Below are positions 33,672-42,481 of a stretch of 64,000 nucleotides of DNA, piece after piece; positions within the stretch are counted from its first letter, which is position 1; every line of letters begins with the position of its first letter. Location of the stretch: assembly GCF_016775705.1 (NCBI RefSeq), contig NZ_CP068760.1, positions 806,001 to 870,000 of the forward strand. Direction: 5' to 3'. Made by a program: the position numbers and the translations under genes. The notes below the pieces were generated by a model. It was given only the letters and a program-made list of their open reading frames with translations, was not told the DNA's origin and searched no databases. Origin of the DNA: Chryseobacterium cucumeris (GTDB lineage Bacteria > Bacteroidota > Bacteroidia > Flavobacteriales > Weeksellaceae).

Positions 33672-33679
33672 CAAATTTA
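33672..33679 (-). promoter_or_regulatory. -7 box for rsfS-ftsH
   Basis: On the minus strand TAAATTTG lies 20 bases before the rsfS ATG. Confidence 0.5.
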
Positions 33680-33738
33680 TTGTTTTTTCTTTACTTTAAC
33701 CTTACTTTTACCCTCTTAATCTCTTAAAGTTTTCTTAA

Positions 33739-34452
33739 ATGAGCCAACTCTTTTACCTGAAAGAATGTTCTTCTACTAATGACGAAATATCAAAGTTTTT
33801 ACTTTACGGAGATTCAAATTTTATAGGGCTTCATACTTTTAATCAAACTAAAGGCCGTGGTCAGTATGGAAATATCTGGACTCAGACCGCCGGAAAAAAT
33901 CTGGCTTATACGCTGGCAGTGAATACTCAGAACATCCTGTGCTCCGACTTTATGTTCAATTATTATACCGCAATGGTGATCCGGGATTTCCTTGCCATAT
34001 TGTCTGACTCTGAGGTAAAAATCAAATGGCCGAATGATATCATCCTTAAAGGTAAAAAAATCGTTGGAATTTTAATAGAAAAGAAAAAAATTAATCAAAA
34101 TAATTATTTCATCATAGGAGCCGGAATCAACATTCTGCAGGAAAATTTTGATGAAATATCCAATGCAGGATCACTTCTGACGCAGACAGGAATCCAATTT
34201 GACCTGGAAGAACTAGCCTTAAACCTTCATGAATATTTGTGTGAAAAGCTTAAAAACATACCTTCAGATCAGGAAGTCCTGGATGGATTTAATAAAAAAC
34301 TTTTCAGAAAAGATCAGATATCGGTCTTTGAAATTGAAAAAGAGCGACAAAATGGCATTATCCGGCGTGCAGACGAAAAGGGTGAACTCTGGATCGAACT
34401 GGAAGACGGAATGCATTCCTTTTATCACAAAGAAGTAAAACTCCTTTACTGA
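33739..34452 (+). CDS. birA: Biotin-[acetyl-CoA-carboxylase] ligase
   Basis: A 237-residue biotin protein ligase that activates biotin with ATP and attaches it to the carboxylase carrier protein. The biotin-binding TKGRGQYGN loop (normally GRGRxG, so slightly changed), KWPNDI and GILIEKK motifs are present. There is no N-terminal DNA-binding domain, so it is a class I enzyme with no repressor function. Its stop overlaps the tail of the convergent LptF/G gene by seven bases. Confidence 0.94.
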   Translation: MSQLFYLKECSSTNDEISKFLLYGDSNFIGLHTFNQTKGRGQYGNIWTQTAGKNLAYTLAVNTQNILCSDFMFNYYTAMVIRDFLAILSDSEVKIKWPNDIILKGKKIVGILIEKKKINQNNYFIIGAGINILQENFDEISNAGSLLTQTGIQFDLEELALNLHEYLCEKLKNIPSDQEVLDGFNKKLFRKDQISVFEIEKERQNGIIRRADEKGELWIELEDGMHSFYHKEVKLLY

Positions 34453-35558
34453 TTGGCTCTCTTGATATACAAATAAAGGGTAAGCGGCAAAAACACCATA
34501 TTAGGCAGCCACATGGCTACAGCCGGAGACAAACTTTTATTTTCCGAAACCACTTTTAAGGCTTCGAATGAAAACACGAAAATGAAGGCCAATGAAATAC
34601 CGATGGCTAGATTGACTCCTAATCCTCCTCTTTTCTTCTGTGATGACAGGGAAAGCGCCAGAAATGTCAGAATAATAATTGAAACAGGCATGGAAGTTCT
34701 CTGGTGAAGTTCATTCAGGTAAGAGTTCAGGTTGCTGTTTCCTCTTTCTTTTTCCCTTTCAATAAATTTCAAAAGTTCCGGAGTGGTTTTATTTTGTCCC
34801 AAAAGCTCATTCGGGAAAAGTTCTTCCGGAGAATGCCCGTAATTTTTCCTTAATTCTATTCCGTTACCGAGTTTTTCGGTATTGTCTTTATTGATTGTTT
34901 TTTCCAGATAGTTATTTAAAACAAACTGTTTTTTAGCTTTATCCCAATACACTTCACTTGCCTTCAGCTCATAGGTCATTTTTCTGTCTTTATCATATTT
35001 CTGATAGACAAAACTCGACCCTCTTTTTTCTCTTTTATTCCATGAATCGACAAAGATATACTCCGTTTTACTCAGCTGTGAAGAAGCAGGTGCTGTTCCT
35101 AAAATCTTTTCTTTATTGGCTGCATTATACGTATACGCTTCCAGTTCATTTTTCTTGATATTGGCCCATGGCAGCACCATATGGTACACCACAAGGGCGA
35201 TCAATCCAATAAAAATGGAAGTAACCAGATAAGGTTTGGAAAACCTGTGGAAACTGGCTCCACTACTGATAATAGCAACAATTTCAGTATTATTTGCCAT
35301 CCTGGAGGTAAAATAAATTACCGATATAAATACCAGAATGGAAAGGAAAGTCACCACAAGATTGATGATCCAGAAAGGATAAAAATGGATAAGGAAATAG
35401 GTCAGATCCAATTTCGGATCAATGGCCTTGGCATTTTCTATCCTTGGAATCTTCTGCTGAACATCGATTACCAATACGACTATAGACAATAATACCAACA
35501 TGAAACTGAAAGTCCCAAGGTATTTTTTAATGATATATCTGTCTACAATTTTAAGCAT
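34446..35558 (-). CDS. LptF/LptG-family lipopolysaccharide export permease
   Basis: A 370-residue permease of the LptF/LptG family, part of the ABC system that pulls lipopolysaccharide from the inner membrane. It has three N-terminal and three C-terminal transmembrane helices around a periplasmic beta-jellyroll domain (about 140-270). Whether it is the F or G copy cannot be settled here; one copy is in this window. It follows tgt by six bases and overlaps birA tail to tail. Confidence 0.92.
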   Translation of the reverse strand: MLKIVDRYIIKKYLGTFSFMLVLLSIVVLVIDVQQKIPRIENAKAIDPKLDLTYFLIHFYPFWIINLVVTFLSILVFISVIYFTSRMANNTEIVAIISSGASFHRFSKPYLVTSIFIGLIALVVYHMVLPWANIKKNELEAYTYNAANKEKILGTAPASSQLSKTEYIFVDSWNKREKRGSSFVYQKYDKDRKMTYELKASEVYWDKAKKQFVLNNYLEKTINKDNTEKLGNGIELRKNYGHSPEELFPNELLGQNKTTPELLKFIEREKERGNSNLNSYLNELHQRTSMPVSIIILTFLALSLSSQKKRGGLGVNLAIGISLAFIFVFSFEALKVVSENKSLSPAVAMWLPNMVFLPLTLYLYIKRANQ

Positions 35559-35564
35559 ATTCTC

Positions 35565-36695
35565 TTACAGTCTTTGTCTAAGAACCGGTACTACAGCGTT
35601 TTTCCATTCATAGAAATCACCTGCAATAATATGTTCTCGGGCTACTTTTACCAAATCAAGATAGAATGCAAGGTTATGAATCGAAGCAATCTGTTTTGCC
35701 AGATATTCTTTAGATACAAACAGGTGGCGAAGATACGCTTTTGAATATTCACGATCTACAAAACTGGTTCCAAATTCATCCAAAGGCGAAAAATCGCGTT
35801 TCCATTTTTCATTTTTAAGGTTCATTACCCCTTGCCATGTGAAAAGCATTGCATTTCTTGCATTTCTCGTTGGCATCACACAATCCATCATATCAATTCC
35901 CAGCCCGATCGATTCAAGGATATTCCACGGAGTTCCTACTCCCATCAGGTATCTTGGTTTCTCTTTTGGAAGGATATCTGTCACTTCGTCAGTGATTCTG
36001 TACATTTCTTCTTCAGGCTCTCCTACCGAAAGTCCTCCGATCGCGTTCCCTTCTGCCCCTGCTTCGGAAATCACTTCTGCAGAGATTTTTCTAAGATCAG
36101 AATAGGTAGATCCCTGAACAATCGGGAAAAGCCTTTGCTTATGTCCGTATAATTCAGGATTATCATTCGTCCAGTCAATACATCTTTTCAGCCAGCGGTG
36201 GGTAAGCTCCATCGATGATTTTGCCTGATTATAATCGCAAGGGTAAGGTGTACATTCATCAAAAGCCATGAAAATATCGGCTCCGATCTGTCTTTGAATT
36301 TCCATTGATCTTTCCGGAGAGAACATGTGGTAACTTCCGTCGATGTGAGATTTGAATCTCGCACCTTCTTCTGTCATCTTTCTGTTGCTTGCCAATGAAA
36401 ATACCTGAAAACCTCCAGAATCAGTAAGGATAGGAAGATCCCAGTTCATGAATTTGTGCAAACCACCTGCATCCTGCATCGTTTCCATGCCCGGACGAAG
36501 GTAAAGGTGATAAGTATTTCCCAGAATAATCTGAGCTTTAATGTCTTCTTTTAATTCTCTCTGATGAACTGTTTTCACACTTGCTACAGTTCCCACAGGC
36601 ATAAAAATAGGAGTTTGAATCTTCCCGTGATCTGTGGTAATTTCCCCTGCTCTTGCTTTTCCTTCAGAGGTCTTTTCTATATTAAAAAATTTCAT
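35565..36695 (-). CDS. tgt: tRNA-guanine(34) transglycosylase lacking the zinc cysteines
   Basis: A 376-residue enzyme that swaps guanine 34 for the queuine precursor in certain tRNAs. The catalytic residues are intact: D92 in LTDSGGFQVFS and nucleophile D271 in DCVMPTRNARN. The C-terminal zinc site is altered. Where other Tgt proteins have CxCxxC after the PLDP-like stretch, this one reads PLDEFGTSFVD (304-314) with no Cys. The fourth ligand, His340 in ASIHN, remains. The loss may be a lineage trait rather than a defect. It sits between DUF4296 and LptF/G genes. Confidence 0.95.
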   Translation of the reverse strand: MKFFNIEKTSEGKARAGEITTDHGKIQTPIFMPVGTVASVKTVHQRELKEDIKAQIILGNTYHLYLRPGMETMQDAGGLHKFMNWDLPILTDSGGFQVFSLASNRKMTEEGARFKSHIDGSYHMFSPERSMEIQRQIGADIFMAFDECTPYPCDYNQAKSSMELTHRWLKRCIDWTNDNPELYGHKQRLFPIVQGSTYSDLRKISAEVISEAGAEGNAIGGLSVGEPEEEMYRITDEVTDILPKEKPRYLMGVGTPWNILESIGLGIDMMDCVMPTRNARNAMLFTWQGVMNLKNEKWKRDFSPLDEFGTSFVDREYSKAYLRHLFVSKEYLAKQIASIHNLAFYLDLVKVAREHIIAGDFYEWKNAVVPVLRQRL

Positions 36696-36761
36696 CTCTA
36701 TACTTGTTTAGACACTGTTTTACCAGTGATTTTTTGTATCGCAGAAACTTCTGTGTCCATT

Positions 36762-37139
36762 TTACCTTACTACAGGCATTACAGCACCATTCTGTTTCAG
36801 CTTATCCTTCACATATTTATCTGCTTTGGGATCTTTTTTCAGCAATATTTCCTGTGCATCATTAGCGATCCCGTCCATTTCTTCTTTAATTACATAGTAT
36901 TTGAAACTGTCTACAAAATCATCCGGTTTTACCTTATATGATTTCAAAACAGCCCTTGTCCCTGCTTCCATATTTTTGTCAGGATAGATAAAGATAGCCT
37001 GATCGTTGATGGCAAGATCGGCAATGATTTCAGCCATCAAACCTTTATCGACCAGATTTTTGGGCTTATCAATATAATCGCCACACGAAAACAGGCTCAG
37101 CAAAACGAAAATAAAGATTAACTTTTTCATCAGTTTCAT
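36762..37139 (-). CDS. DUF4296 lipoprotein
   Basis: A 125-residue lipoprotein with lipobox LLSLFSC (Cys19) and a helical domain matching DUF4296, a Bacteroidota family of unknown role. I start it at the ATG at 37139 because this ATG overlaps the stop of the upstream glycosyltransferase as ATGA, a classic coupling arrangement. An internal ATG at 37130 is the alternative. It belongs to the operon that continues into tgt. Confidence 0.82.
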   Translation of the reverse strand: MKLMKKLIFIFVLLSLFSCGDYIDKPKNLVDKGLMAEIIADLAINDQAIFIYPDKNMEAGTRAVLKSYKVKPDDFVDSFKYYVIKEEMDGIANDAQEILLKKDPKADKYVKDKLKQNGAVMPVVR

Positions 37140-37852
37140 AATCTGTTGATGAGTGATTTCCATTTTAAGTTCAATACTCCAAAAACTGCTTCATGGATAA
37201 TTCCGCCGTTCATTTTACTTTCTCCTAAAATCCTGTTGGTAAATATAATAGGAACTTCTACAATTCTGAAACCTTTTTTAAAAGCTCTGAATTTCATTTC
37301 AATCTGGAATCCGTATCCTTTCAGTTTTACGTTATCCAATCCTATTTCTTCCAGTACTTTTCTTGAAAAGCAGACAAATCCTGCTGTAGTATCATGAATT
37401 GGAAGGCCTAGTACAAACCTTACATATTTTGAGGCAAAGTAAGAAAGCAATACTCTTCCCATAGGCCAGTTCACTACATTTACTCCTTTTGAATAACGGG
37501 AGCCAATGGCCATATCTGCATTTCTGCAGGCATCAAAAAGTTTCGGCAGATCGTTAGGATTGTGTGAAAAATCGGCATCCATCTCAAAAATATAATCATA
37601 TTTATTTTCGATGGCCCATTTAAATCCATGAATATAAGCTTTTCCCAGTCCATCTTTCACATGTCTTACCGACAAGTGGAGATAATGTGGATATTTCTTC
37701 TGCAATTCTTTCACAACTTCTGCTGTTCCGTCGGGAGAAGAATCATCTACTACTAAGATATGAAAGTCGTCTTCCAATGCAAAAACTGCGGAAATAATAT
37801 TTTCAATATTTTCCTTTTCGTTATAGGTCGGGATGATGACGAGTTTTTTCAT
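37136..37852 (-). CDS. Polyprenol-phosphate mannosyltransferase-like GT2
   Basis: A 238-residue family-2 glycosyltransferase similar to dolichol-phosphate mannose synthase. It would move a sugar from a nucleotide donor to a polyprenyl phosphate. Motifs are IPTYNEKENI at the start, DDSSPDGT (donor site), the metal-binding MDADFSHNP, and GSRY. There is no C-terminal transmembrane region, so it is the soluble or peripheral class. The ATG at 37852 is used; an upstream in-frame TTG would overlap the -7 box. It is the first gene of the operon to lptF/G. Confidence 0.9.
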   Translation of the reverse strand: MKKLVIIPTYNEKENIENIISAVFALEDDFHILVVDDSSPDGTAEVVKELQKKYPHYLHLSVRHVKDGLGKAYIHGFKWAIENKYDYIFEMDADFSHNPNDLPKLFDACRNADMAIGSRYSKGVNVVNWPMGRVLLSYFASKYVRFVLGLPIHDTTAGFVCFSRKVLEEIGLDNVKLKGYGFQIEMKFRAFKKGFRIVEVPIIFTNRILGESKMNGGIIHEAVFGVLNLKWKSLINRL

Positions 37853-38091
37853 TTCAGTTTGCAAAGATAGTTTATTTAACCTTTTTATTTTATACAAAAT
37901 AATCTATAATTTTGCAAAAATATTTCTCGGGGATTAAGCGGATGAAACAGATCCTTTTATTCAACAGATCTGAACAATACGTAAAATCGATGAGAGCAAA
38001 TATTTTAACTGCAAATTCATGGATCTGGTGACAGGAAAATCTGTGCCGGCTGTGTTATCTGAAGTTAAATAATAAATAAAAAAATTAAATT
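37853..38091. other. Intergenic region, possible small RNA or structured leader
   Basis: Besides the minus-strand promoter, this 239-base region has a plus-strand -7 box TAATTTTG at 37907-37914. It is followed by about 170 bases with G/C-rich blocks unlike ordinary spacers here. CAGATCC (37949-37955) can pair with GGATCTG (38032-38038). A local hairpin ACAG / CTGT lies at 38041-38054. It could be a small RNA or a leader of the DUF4271 gene. I cannot assign it to an RNA family. Confidence 0.4.
37862..37869 (-). promoter_or_regulatory. -7 box for the glycosyltransferase operon
   Basis: On the minus strand TATCTTTG ends nine bases before the ATG at 37852, implying a very short leader. The nearest TTTG upstream is 25 bases away, a little far. 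Confidence 0.55.
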
Positions 38092-38760
38092 TTGCCATCA
38101 TCACAACACTTCATCAATCACGTAAGAATACCTGAAAATAATGATTGGGTAATCTTTATCCTTGTGGGTTGTATTTTTTTATACGTTTTTATGATGAACG
38201 TCATAGAAAGAGATGCCAGCCTCAGAGATTTTCTGCTTCAGAAATATTTTGATGCCAGCAATAATCTTCCCAGCTGGATCATCACCTCCTGTGTGACCAC
38301 ACTTACTCTGTCTGTATTAATTTCACAGTATGTACCTGTAGTACCGAAATATATTGCAGATCTTCAGCTTTTGGGATATCAGCTTAATAAATTGGGTTAT
38401 ACTTTGCTGGCAGTGCTGCTTTTTTATGTAATAAAATCAACATTAGGCTTTTTATTTTACCAAAGTATAGGGGATGGAAAAAAATGGACTATTTTTTATT
38501 TTACCTCCACAAAGTTTTATTTCATTCTTTCATTTTTGCTAATAATTCTTTGTGTAGCCCATTATTACTTCCCGATAGACAGAAATAAAATGTTTTTATA
38601 TTATTTCTGCTTCTTCGCTTTTGTATTCATTTTCAAAGTTTTTTTCTATTTATTTCACAAGAACAAGATTCTTCCTGAAAAATGGTATTATAAATTTTTG
38701 TATATTTGCACCCTCCAAATCGCACCATTATTATTGCTTTGGAAGTTGTTATTTTTTTAA
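38092..38760 (+). CDS. DUF4271 membrane protein
   Basis: A 222-residue integral membrane protein with about six helices, matching DUF4271. The family is typically found directly before hemD in Bacteroidota, as here. Function unknown. No in-frame ATG exists before the conserved NDW-start of the domain, so a TTG at 38092 is the only usual start codon. The true start may be non-canonical. hemD begins nine bases after its stop. Confidence 0.8.
   Translation: MPSSQHFINHVRIPENNDWVIFILVGCIFLYVFMMNVIERDASLRDFLLQKYFDASNNLPSWIITSCVTTLTLSVLISQYVPVVPKYIADLQLLGYQLNKLGYTLLAVLLFYVIKSTLGFLFYQSIGDGKKWTIFYFTSTKFYFILSFLLIILCVAHYYFPIDRNKMFLYYFCFFAFVFIFKVFFYLFHKNKILPEKWYYKFLYICTLQIAPLLLLWKLLFF
38701..38708 (+). 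promoter_or_regulatory. Possible internal -7 box before hemD
   Basis: TATATTTG inside the 3' end of the DUF4271 gene lies 61 bases before the hemD start. It could give hemD separate expression, but it may be chance in AT-rich coding sequence. Confidence 0.25.
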
Positions 38761-38769
38761 TAAAAGTCA

Positions 38770-39513
38770 ATGATGAGAATAAAGTCTATATTGGTTTCTC
38801 AACCAGCGCCTAGTGAGTCTTCTCCATATCTGGATATAGCGAAGAAGGAAAAAATAAAGATTGATTTCCGTCCATTTATCCACGTCGAAGGGGTTGACAA
38901 TAAAGAGCTCAGAACACAGAAAATAGATCTGACGCAGTATACCGGTATTATTTTTACCAGTAAAAATGCGATTGACCATTACTTCAGGCTAGCAGAGGAA
39001 TTGCGTTTTGCCGTTCCGGATACGATGAGATACATCTGCCAGTCGGAAGCAATTGCCAACTATCTTCAAAAGCATATCGTGTACAGAAAAAGAAAAATCA
39101 GCTTTGGGGAGAAGAACTTCTCGGACCTGCTTCCTCTTTTCAAAAAATTCCCGACTGAAAAATATCTGCTGCCATCTTCAGATGTTTTGAGCCCGGATAT
39201 TGTAAAAACCATGGATGCATCTAATGTAGACTGGACAAGAGCAATTATGTACCGTACCGTATGCAGCGACCTTACAGATATCAATGTCAAAGATTATGAC
39301 ATGCTGATTTTCTTCAGTCCGCAGGGAATAAAATCGCTACAACAAAATTTCCCTGACTTCAAGCAGGATGAAACAAAGATCGGAGTTTTTGGAAACACGA
39401 CTTTGGCAGCTGCAGAAGAAGCAGGATTAAAAGTAGATTTAATGGCACCTACGAAGGAAACTCCTTCTATGACAATGGCCCTTGAAAAGTATATTAAAGC
39501 ACTTCACAAATAG
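38770..39513 (+). CDS. hemD: Uroporphyrinogen-III synthase
   Basis: A 247-residue enzyme that closes hydroxymethylbilane into uroporphyrinogen III in haem synthesis. The family is poorly conserved. Visible features are the N-terminal ILVSQPAP strand, GIIFTSKNAIDHYF, and LIFFSPQGIKSLQQNF with the later FGNTTLAAAEEAG, all typical of HemD. The position after DUF4271 supports it. The start may be the second ATG at 38773. Confidence 0.88.
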   Translation: MMRIKSILVSQPAPSESSPYLDIAKKEKIKIDFRPFIHVEGVDNKELRTQKIDLTQYTGIIFTSKNAIDHYFRLAEELRFAVPDTMRYICQSEAIANYLQKHIVYRKRKISFGEKNFSDLLPLFKKFPTEKYLLPSSDVLSPDIVKTMDASNVDWTRAIMYRTVCSDLTDINVKDYDMLIFFSPQGIKSLQQNFPDFKQDETKIGVFGNTTLAAAEEAGLKVDLMAPTKETPSMTMALEKYIKALHK

Positions 39514-39536
39514 TCTTTAATTATAAAAATACAATG

Positions 39537-39573
39537 AACCATCTTTTCAATAAAGGAAAGATGGTTTTTTTTT
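39537..39573 (+). terminator. Intrinsic terminator after hemD
   Basis: A perfect 10-bp stem (AACCATCTTT / AAAGATGGTT) is followed by a T run that ends three bases before the next -7 box. Confidence 0.9.
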
Positions 39574-39576
39574 ACC

Positions 39577-39584
39577 TAAATTTG
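39577..39584 (+). promoter_or_regulatory. -7 box for the oligopeptidase gene
   Basis: TAAATTTG lies directly behind the hemD terminator and about 100 bases before the ATG at 39686. Confidence 0.5.
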
Positions 39585-39685
39585 AACAAAAATTAATATT
39601 GAAAGGATTTCTGCTTAAATTACTTACTTTCAGAAGAAAAAAGTATAAGAACATTCTATTCAATAAAAAAATAAAAATACCCCGG

Positions 39686-41731
39686 ATGAAAGCTCCACAG
39701 GCAAAAAAAATTGAAAAAATACTAGAAAAACACGGCGATAGAAGAACTGATAATTACTTTTGGCTGAATGAAAGGGAAAACCCTGAAGTTATCCGATACA
39801 TTGAGGAAGAAAATGCCTACGAAGAATTCATCATGAAAGATACGGAAGCTCTTCAGGAAGAGCTTTTCGAAGAGATGAAGGCCCGCTATAAAAAGGATGA
39901 TGAGTCTCTGCCTTATTTCTTTAATGAGTACTGGTATATTGTGCGTTATGAAGAAGGCAAAGAATATCCTATCTTCTGCAGAAAGTATAAAAGCCTTGAG
40001 AATGATGAGGAAATTGTACTCGACGTTAATATTCTGGCAGACGGCAAAGAGTTTTTTGAAGTAGGAAGTGTAGCAGTAAGCCCCAGTAACGAACTGGCCT
40101 CTTTTTCTTCAGATGATGTAGGAAGAAGAATTTATACACTTAATTTTAAAAATTTAAAGACAGGAGAAATTTTGCCGGATACGATCCCTAATACCACAGG
40201 GAAAGCTGTTTGGGCGAATGATAACCAGCATATTTTTTACATCAGAAAAGACAAAAGTCTTCGGGCATTTCAGGTATACAGACATCAGCTGGGAACAGAT
40301 TCAGTGGAAGATGTTCTGATTTTCCATGAAGAAGATGAGACTTTTGATGTCAATGTATTTAAGACAAAATCATTAGAGTATATTTTCATTGCAAGCTCAA
40401 GCACTATTTCGGATGAACACCGTTTTATCCCTTCTGACAATGTATTTGCAGAATGGACGGTGATCCAGCCAAGAATAGATGATCTTGAATATTCAGTAGA
40501 GCATTATAAAGACGAATTTTATATCATTACCAATGCGGATGATGCGATCAATTTCAAGATTGTAAAGACAAAGATTGATAACTGCGGTATGGAAAACTGG
40601 GTTGACGTGATTCCGCACCGTGCAGAAGTTTTACTGGAAGGTTTTGAAATTTTTAAAGATTATCTGGTTCTTGAGGAAAGAGAAAGAGGATTGCTTCAGA
40701 TCAAAATCATTGATGAGAAAACACAGGAATCTTACTACTTACCTTTCTCCGATCCTACTTATACGGCTTATATCGGGATCAATCTGGAATTTGATACGGA
40801 AATTTTACGCTATGGATATACTTCTCTTACACAGCCTAGTTCCACATATGAGTACAACATGAAGGAAAAGACGACAAAACTTCTGAAACAACAGGAAGTT
40901 TTGGGTGGAAAGTTTGCTCCTGAAAATTATATTTCGGAGAGAATCTGGGCAGATTCAAGAGATGGAAAGACAAAAGTTCCTATTTCACTGGTATATCATA
41001 AAGACACTAAGAAATCACCTGACACTCCCCTTCTTTTATATGGATATGGAAGCTACGGACATACTGTTGATGCCAGCTTTTCCAATGTAAGATTGTCTTT
41101 GCTGGATAGAGGATTTATTTATGCTATTGCTCACATCCGTGGTGGAGAATATCTGGGAAGAGAATGGTATGAAGACGGGAAGATGCTGTTTAAGAAAAAT
41201 ACATTTTTTGATTTTATTGATGCCGGAAAATACCTGATCAGAGAAAATTATACTTCATCCAAACATATGTATGCCATGGGAGGAAGTGCCGGCGGATTGC
41301 TGGTAGGCGCTGTGGTAAATTATGAACCTCAGTTATTCAACGGAATTGTGGCACAGGTACCTTTTGTAGATGTTGTTACAACAATGTTGGATGATACGAT
41401 TCCGTTGACAACCGGAGAATATGATGAGTGGGGAAATCCAAATGACGAGGAATATTACCATTATATGAAAGACTATTCTCCCTATGATAATGTAGAGGCT
41501 AAAGATTATCCTCACATGCTGATCACGACAGGATTTCATGATTCTCAGGTACAGTATTGGGAACCTGCAAAATGGACGGCAAAACTGAGAGAATTAAAAA
41601 CAGATAATAATATTTTAGTCTTCAAAACCGACATGAGCTCCGGACACGGAGGGGCAAGCGGAAGATTTGAATCTCTGAAAGAAGATGCACTGGAGTATGC
41701 GTTTCTGTTAAAGATAAATAATAATTCATAA
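39686..41731 (+). CDS. ptrB: S9-family oligopeptidase (oligopeptidase B-like)
   Basis: A 681-residue serine peptidase that cuts short peptides, with oligopeptidase B preferring Lys/Arg sites. An N-terminal beta-propeller (about 70-400) is followed by an alpha/beta-hydrolase domain. The nucleophile is in GGSAGG, the acid follows in FHDSQV, and the His lies in GHGGASG. No signal peptide is present. I use the ATG at 39686 (MKAPQAKKIEK); a TTG at 39599 would add a basic 29-residue lead unlike the family. The stop codon lies in the left arm of the repeat around the next gene. Confidence 0.93.
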   Translation: MKAPQAKKIEKILEKHGDRRTDNYFWLNERENPEVIRYIEEENAYEEFIMKDTEALQEELFEEMKARYKKDDESLPYFFNEYWYIVRYEEGKEYPIFCRKYKSLENDEEIVLDVNILADGKEFFEVGSVAVSPSNELASFSSDDVGRRIYTLNFKNLKTGEILPDTIPNTTGKAVWANDNQHIFYIRKDKSLRAFQVYRHQLGTDSVEDVLIFHEEDETFDVNVFKTKSLEYIFIASSSTISDEHRFIPSDNVFAEWTVIQPRIDDLEYSVEHYKDEFYIITNADDAINFKIVKTKIDNCGMENWVDVIPHRAEVLLEGFEIFKDYLVLEERERGLLQIKIIDEKTQESYYLPFSDPTYTAYIGINLEFDTEILRYGYTSLTQPSSTYEYNMKEKTTKLLKQQEVLGGKFAPENYISERIWADSRDGKTKVPISLVYHKDTKKSPDTPLLLYGYGSYGHTVDASFSNVRLSLLDRGFIYAIAHIRGGEYLGREWYEDGKMLFKKNTFFDFIDAGKYLIRENYTSSKHMYAMGGSAGGLLVGAVVNYEPQLFNGIVAQVPFVDVVTTMLDDTIPLTTGEYDEWGNPNDEEYYHYMKDYSPYDNVEAKDYPHMLITTGFHDSQVQYWEPAKWTAKLRELKTDNNILVFKTDMSSGHGGASGRFESLKEDALEYAFLLKINNNS

Positions 41732-42133
41732 ATGATAAATGATGGATAGCCCGGATTATAATACAATTTTTGCTCTTAAAACAAAGCAGCTAGCCATCAT
41801 GATCATTAAAGAATTTTCTAAACTTCCACCTAATGAAGCCTTTTCTGTGATCAGAAAACAAATATTCCGGTCTTCTACTTCTATGGCTGCTAATTATAGA
41901 GCTATGTGCAGAGCAAGATCAAAAGCTGAGCGGTTTTCTAAAATATCTATCGTGATTGAAGAAACTGATGAAACTTTGTTTTGGCTTGAAATGTTAGAGG
42001 AACTGGAATATGTTCAAAAAGAAATTATAGCAGATATAAAAACAAAAACTGAAGAAATACTGAAAGTAACTTCTTCCTATAGAAAAATGCTAAAGAACTA
42101 ACTTTATCATTGATCAACTATCATTTATCATTT
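41730..42133. repeat. Perfect 14-bp inverted repeats flanking a four-helix-bundle gene (R2)
   Basis: AAATGATAAATGAT (41730-41743) and its exact reverse complement (42120-42133) bound the four-helix-bundle gene almost to the base. The left arm overlaps the stop of the oligopeptidase gene and the start of the bounded gene. Similar strings without a gene occur at 7973-8062 and 47943-48006. Confidence 0.78.
41739..42101 (+). CDS. Four-helix-bundle protein (23S rRNA IVS / S23 family)
   Basis: A 120-residue all-alpha protein of the family first found encoded in 23S rRNA intervening sequences. Diagnostic parts are IRKQIFRSSTSMAANYRAMCRARS and the helix ending EETDETLFWLEMLEELEYV. Relatives include the Avd-like proteins of diversity-generating retroelements, but no reverse transcriptase is nearby. 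Biochemical role unknown; a basic surface suggests nucleic-acid binding. It is bounded by perfect inverted repeats. The start may be the second ATG at 41742. Confidence 0.85.
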   Translation: MMDSPDYNTIFALKTKQLAIMIIKEFSKLPPNEAFSVIRKQIFRSSTSMAANYRAMCRARSKAERFSKISIVIEETDETLFWLEMLEELEYVQKEIIADIKTKTEEILKVTSSYRKMLKN

Positions 42134-42142
42134 AAATATATT

Positions 42143-42481
42143 ATGAACGAATCCGAATATTGGAAAAAAATAGAACAGTTCTTCGAAGATAATTTTCAGA
42201 CTGAGAAGAATCCGCCCATTGAAACCCTCTTATTTCTGATAGGGTTGCAGGAGCTGGGAAGCGGCCAGCAAAAATATACAAAAGAAGACAAAGTAAACCT
42301 GATTCATATTGCAGTCTGCAGATTGCTTGAGCCTTTTGGATATTATAAATTTACCCACTATGAAGACGGATGGCCCCACTTTGAAACTGTGGAAGAACTT
42401 CCGGAACTCAAACCTAATGAGCAGACTTTGCTTATGAAAAAGGCGATTATCCAGTATTTTCAGGAAGAAGAACTGATCTAA
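42143..42481 (+). CDS. Conserved hypothetical protein (112 residues)
   Basis: A 112-residue soluble, acidic, mostly helical protein I do not recognise as a named family. It has no signal peptide or metal motif. Recognisable stretches are PPIETLLFLIGLQELG and YYKFTHYEDGWPHFETVEELP. The ATG at 42143 is preferred because the alternative start at 42110 lies in the right part of the R2 repeat. A strong terminator follows. It may once have been directly behind the oligopeptidase gene before the repeat element entered. Confidence 0.65.
   Translation: MNESEYWKKIEQFFEDNFQTEKNPPIETLLFLIGLQELGSGQQKYTKEDKVNLIHIAVCRLLEPFGYYKFTHYEDGWPHFETVEELPELKPNEQTLLMKKAIIQYFQEEELI

Noticed and set aside
41739..42101. 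Diversity-generating retroelement accessory protein (Avd)
   Set aside because: The fold is similar, but no reverse transcriptase, template repeat or variable target gene is near.
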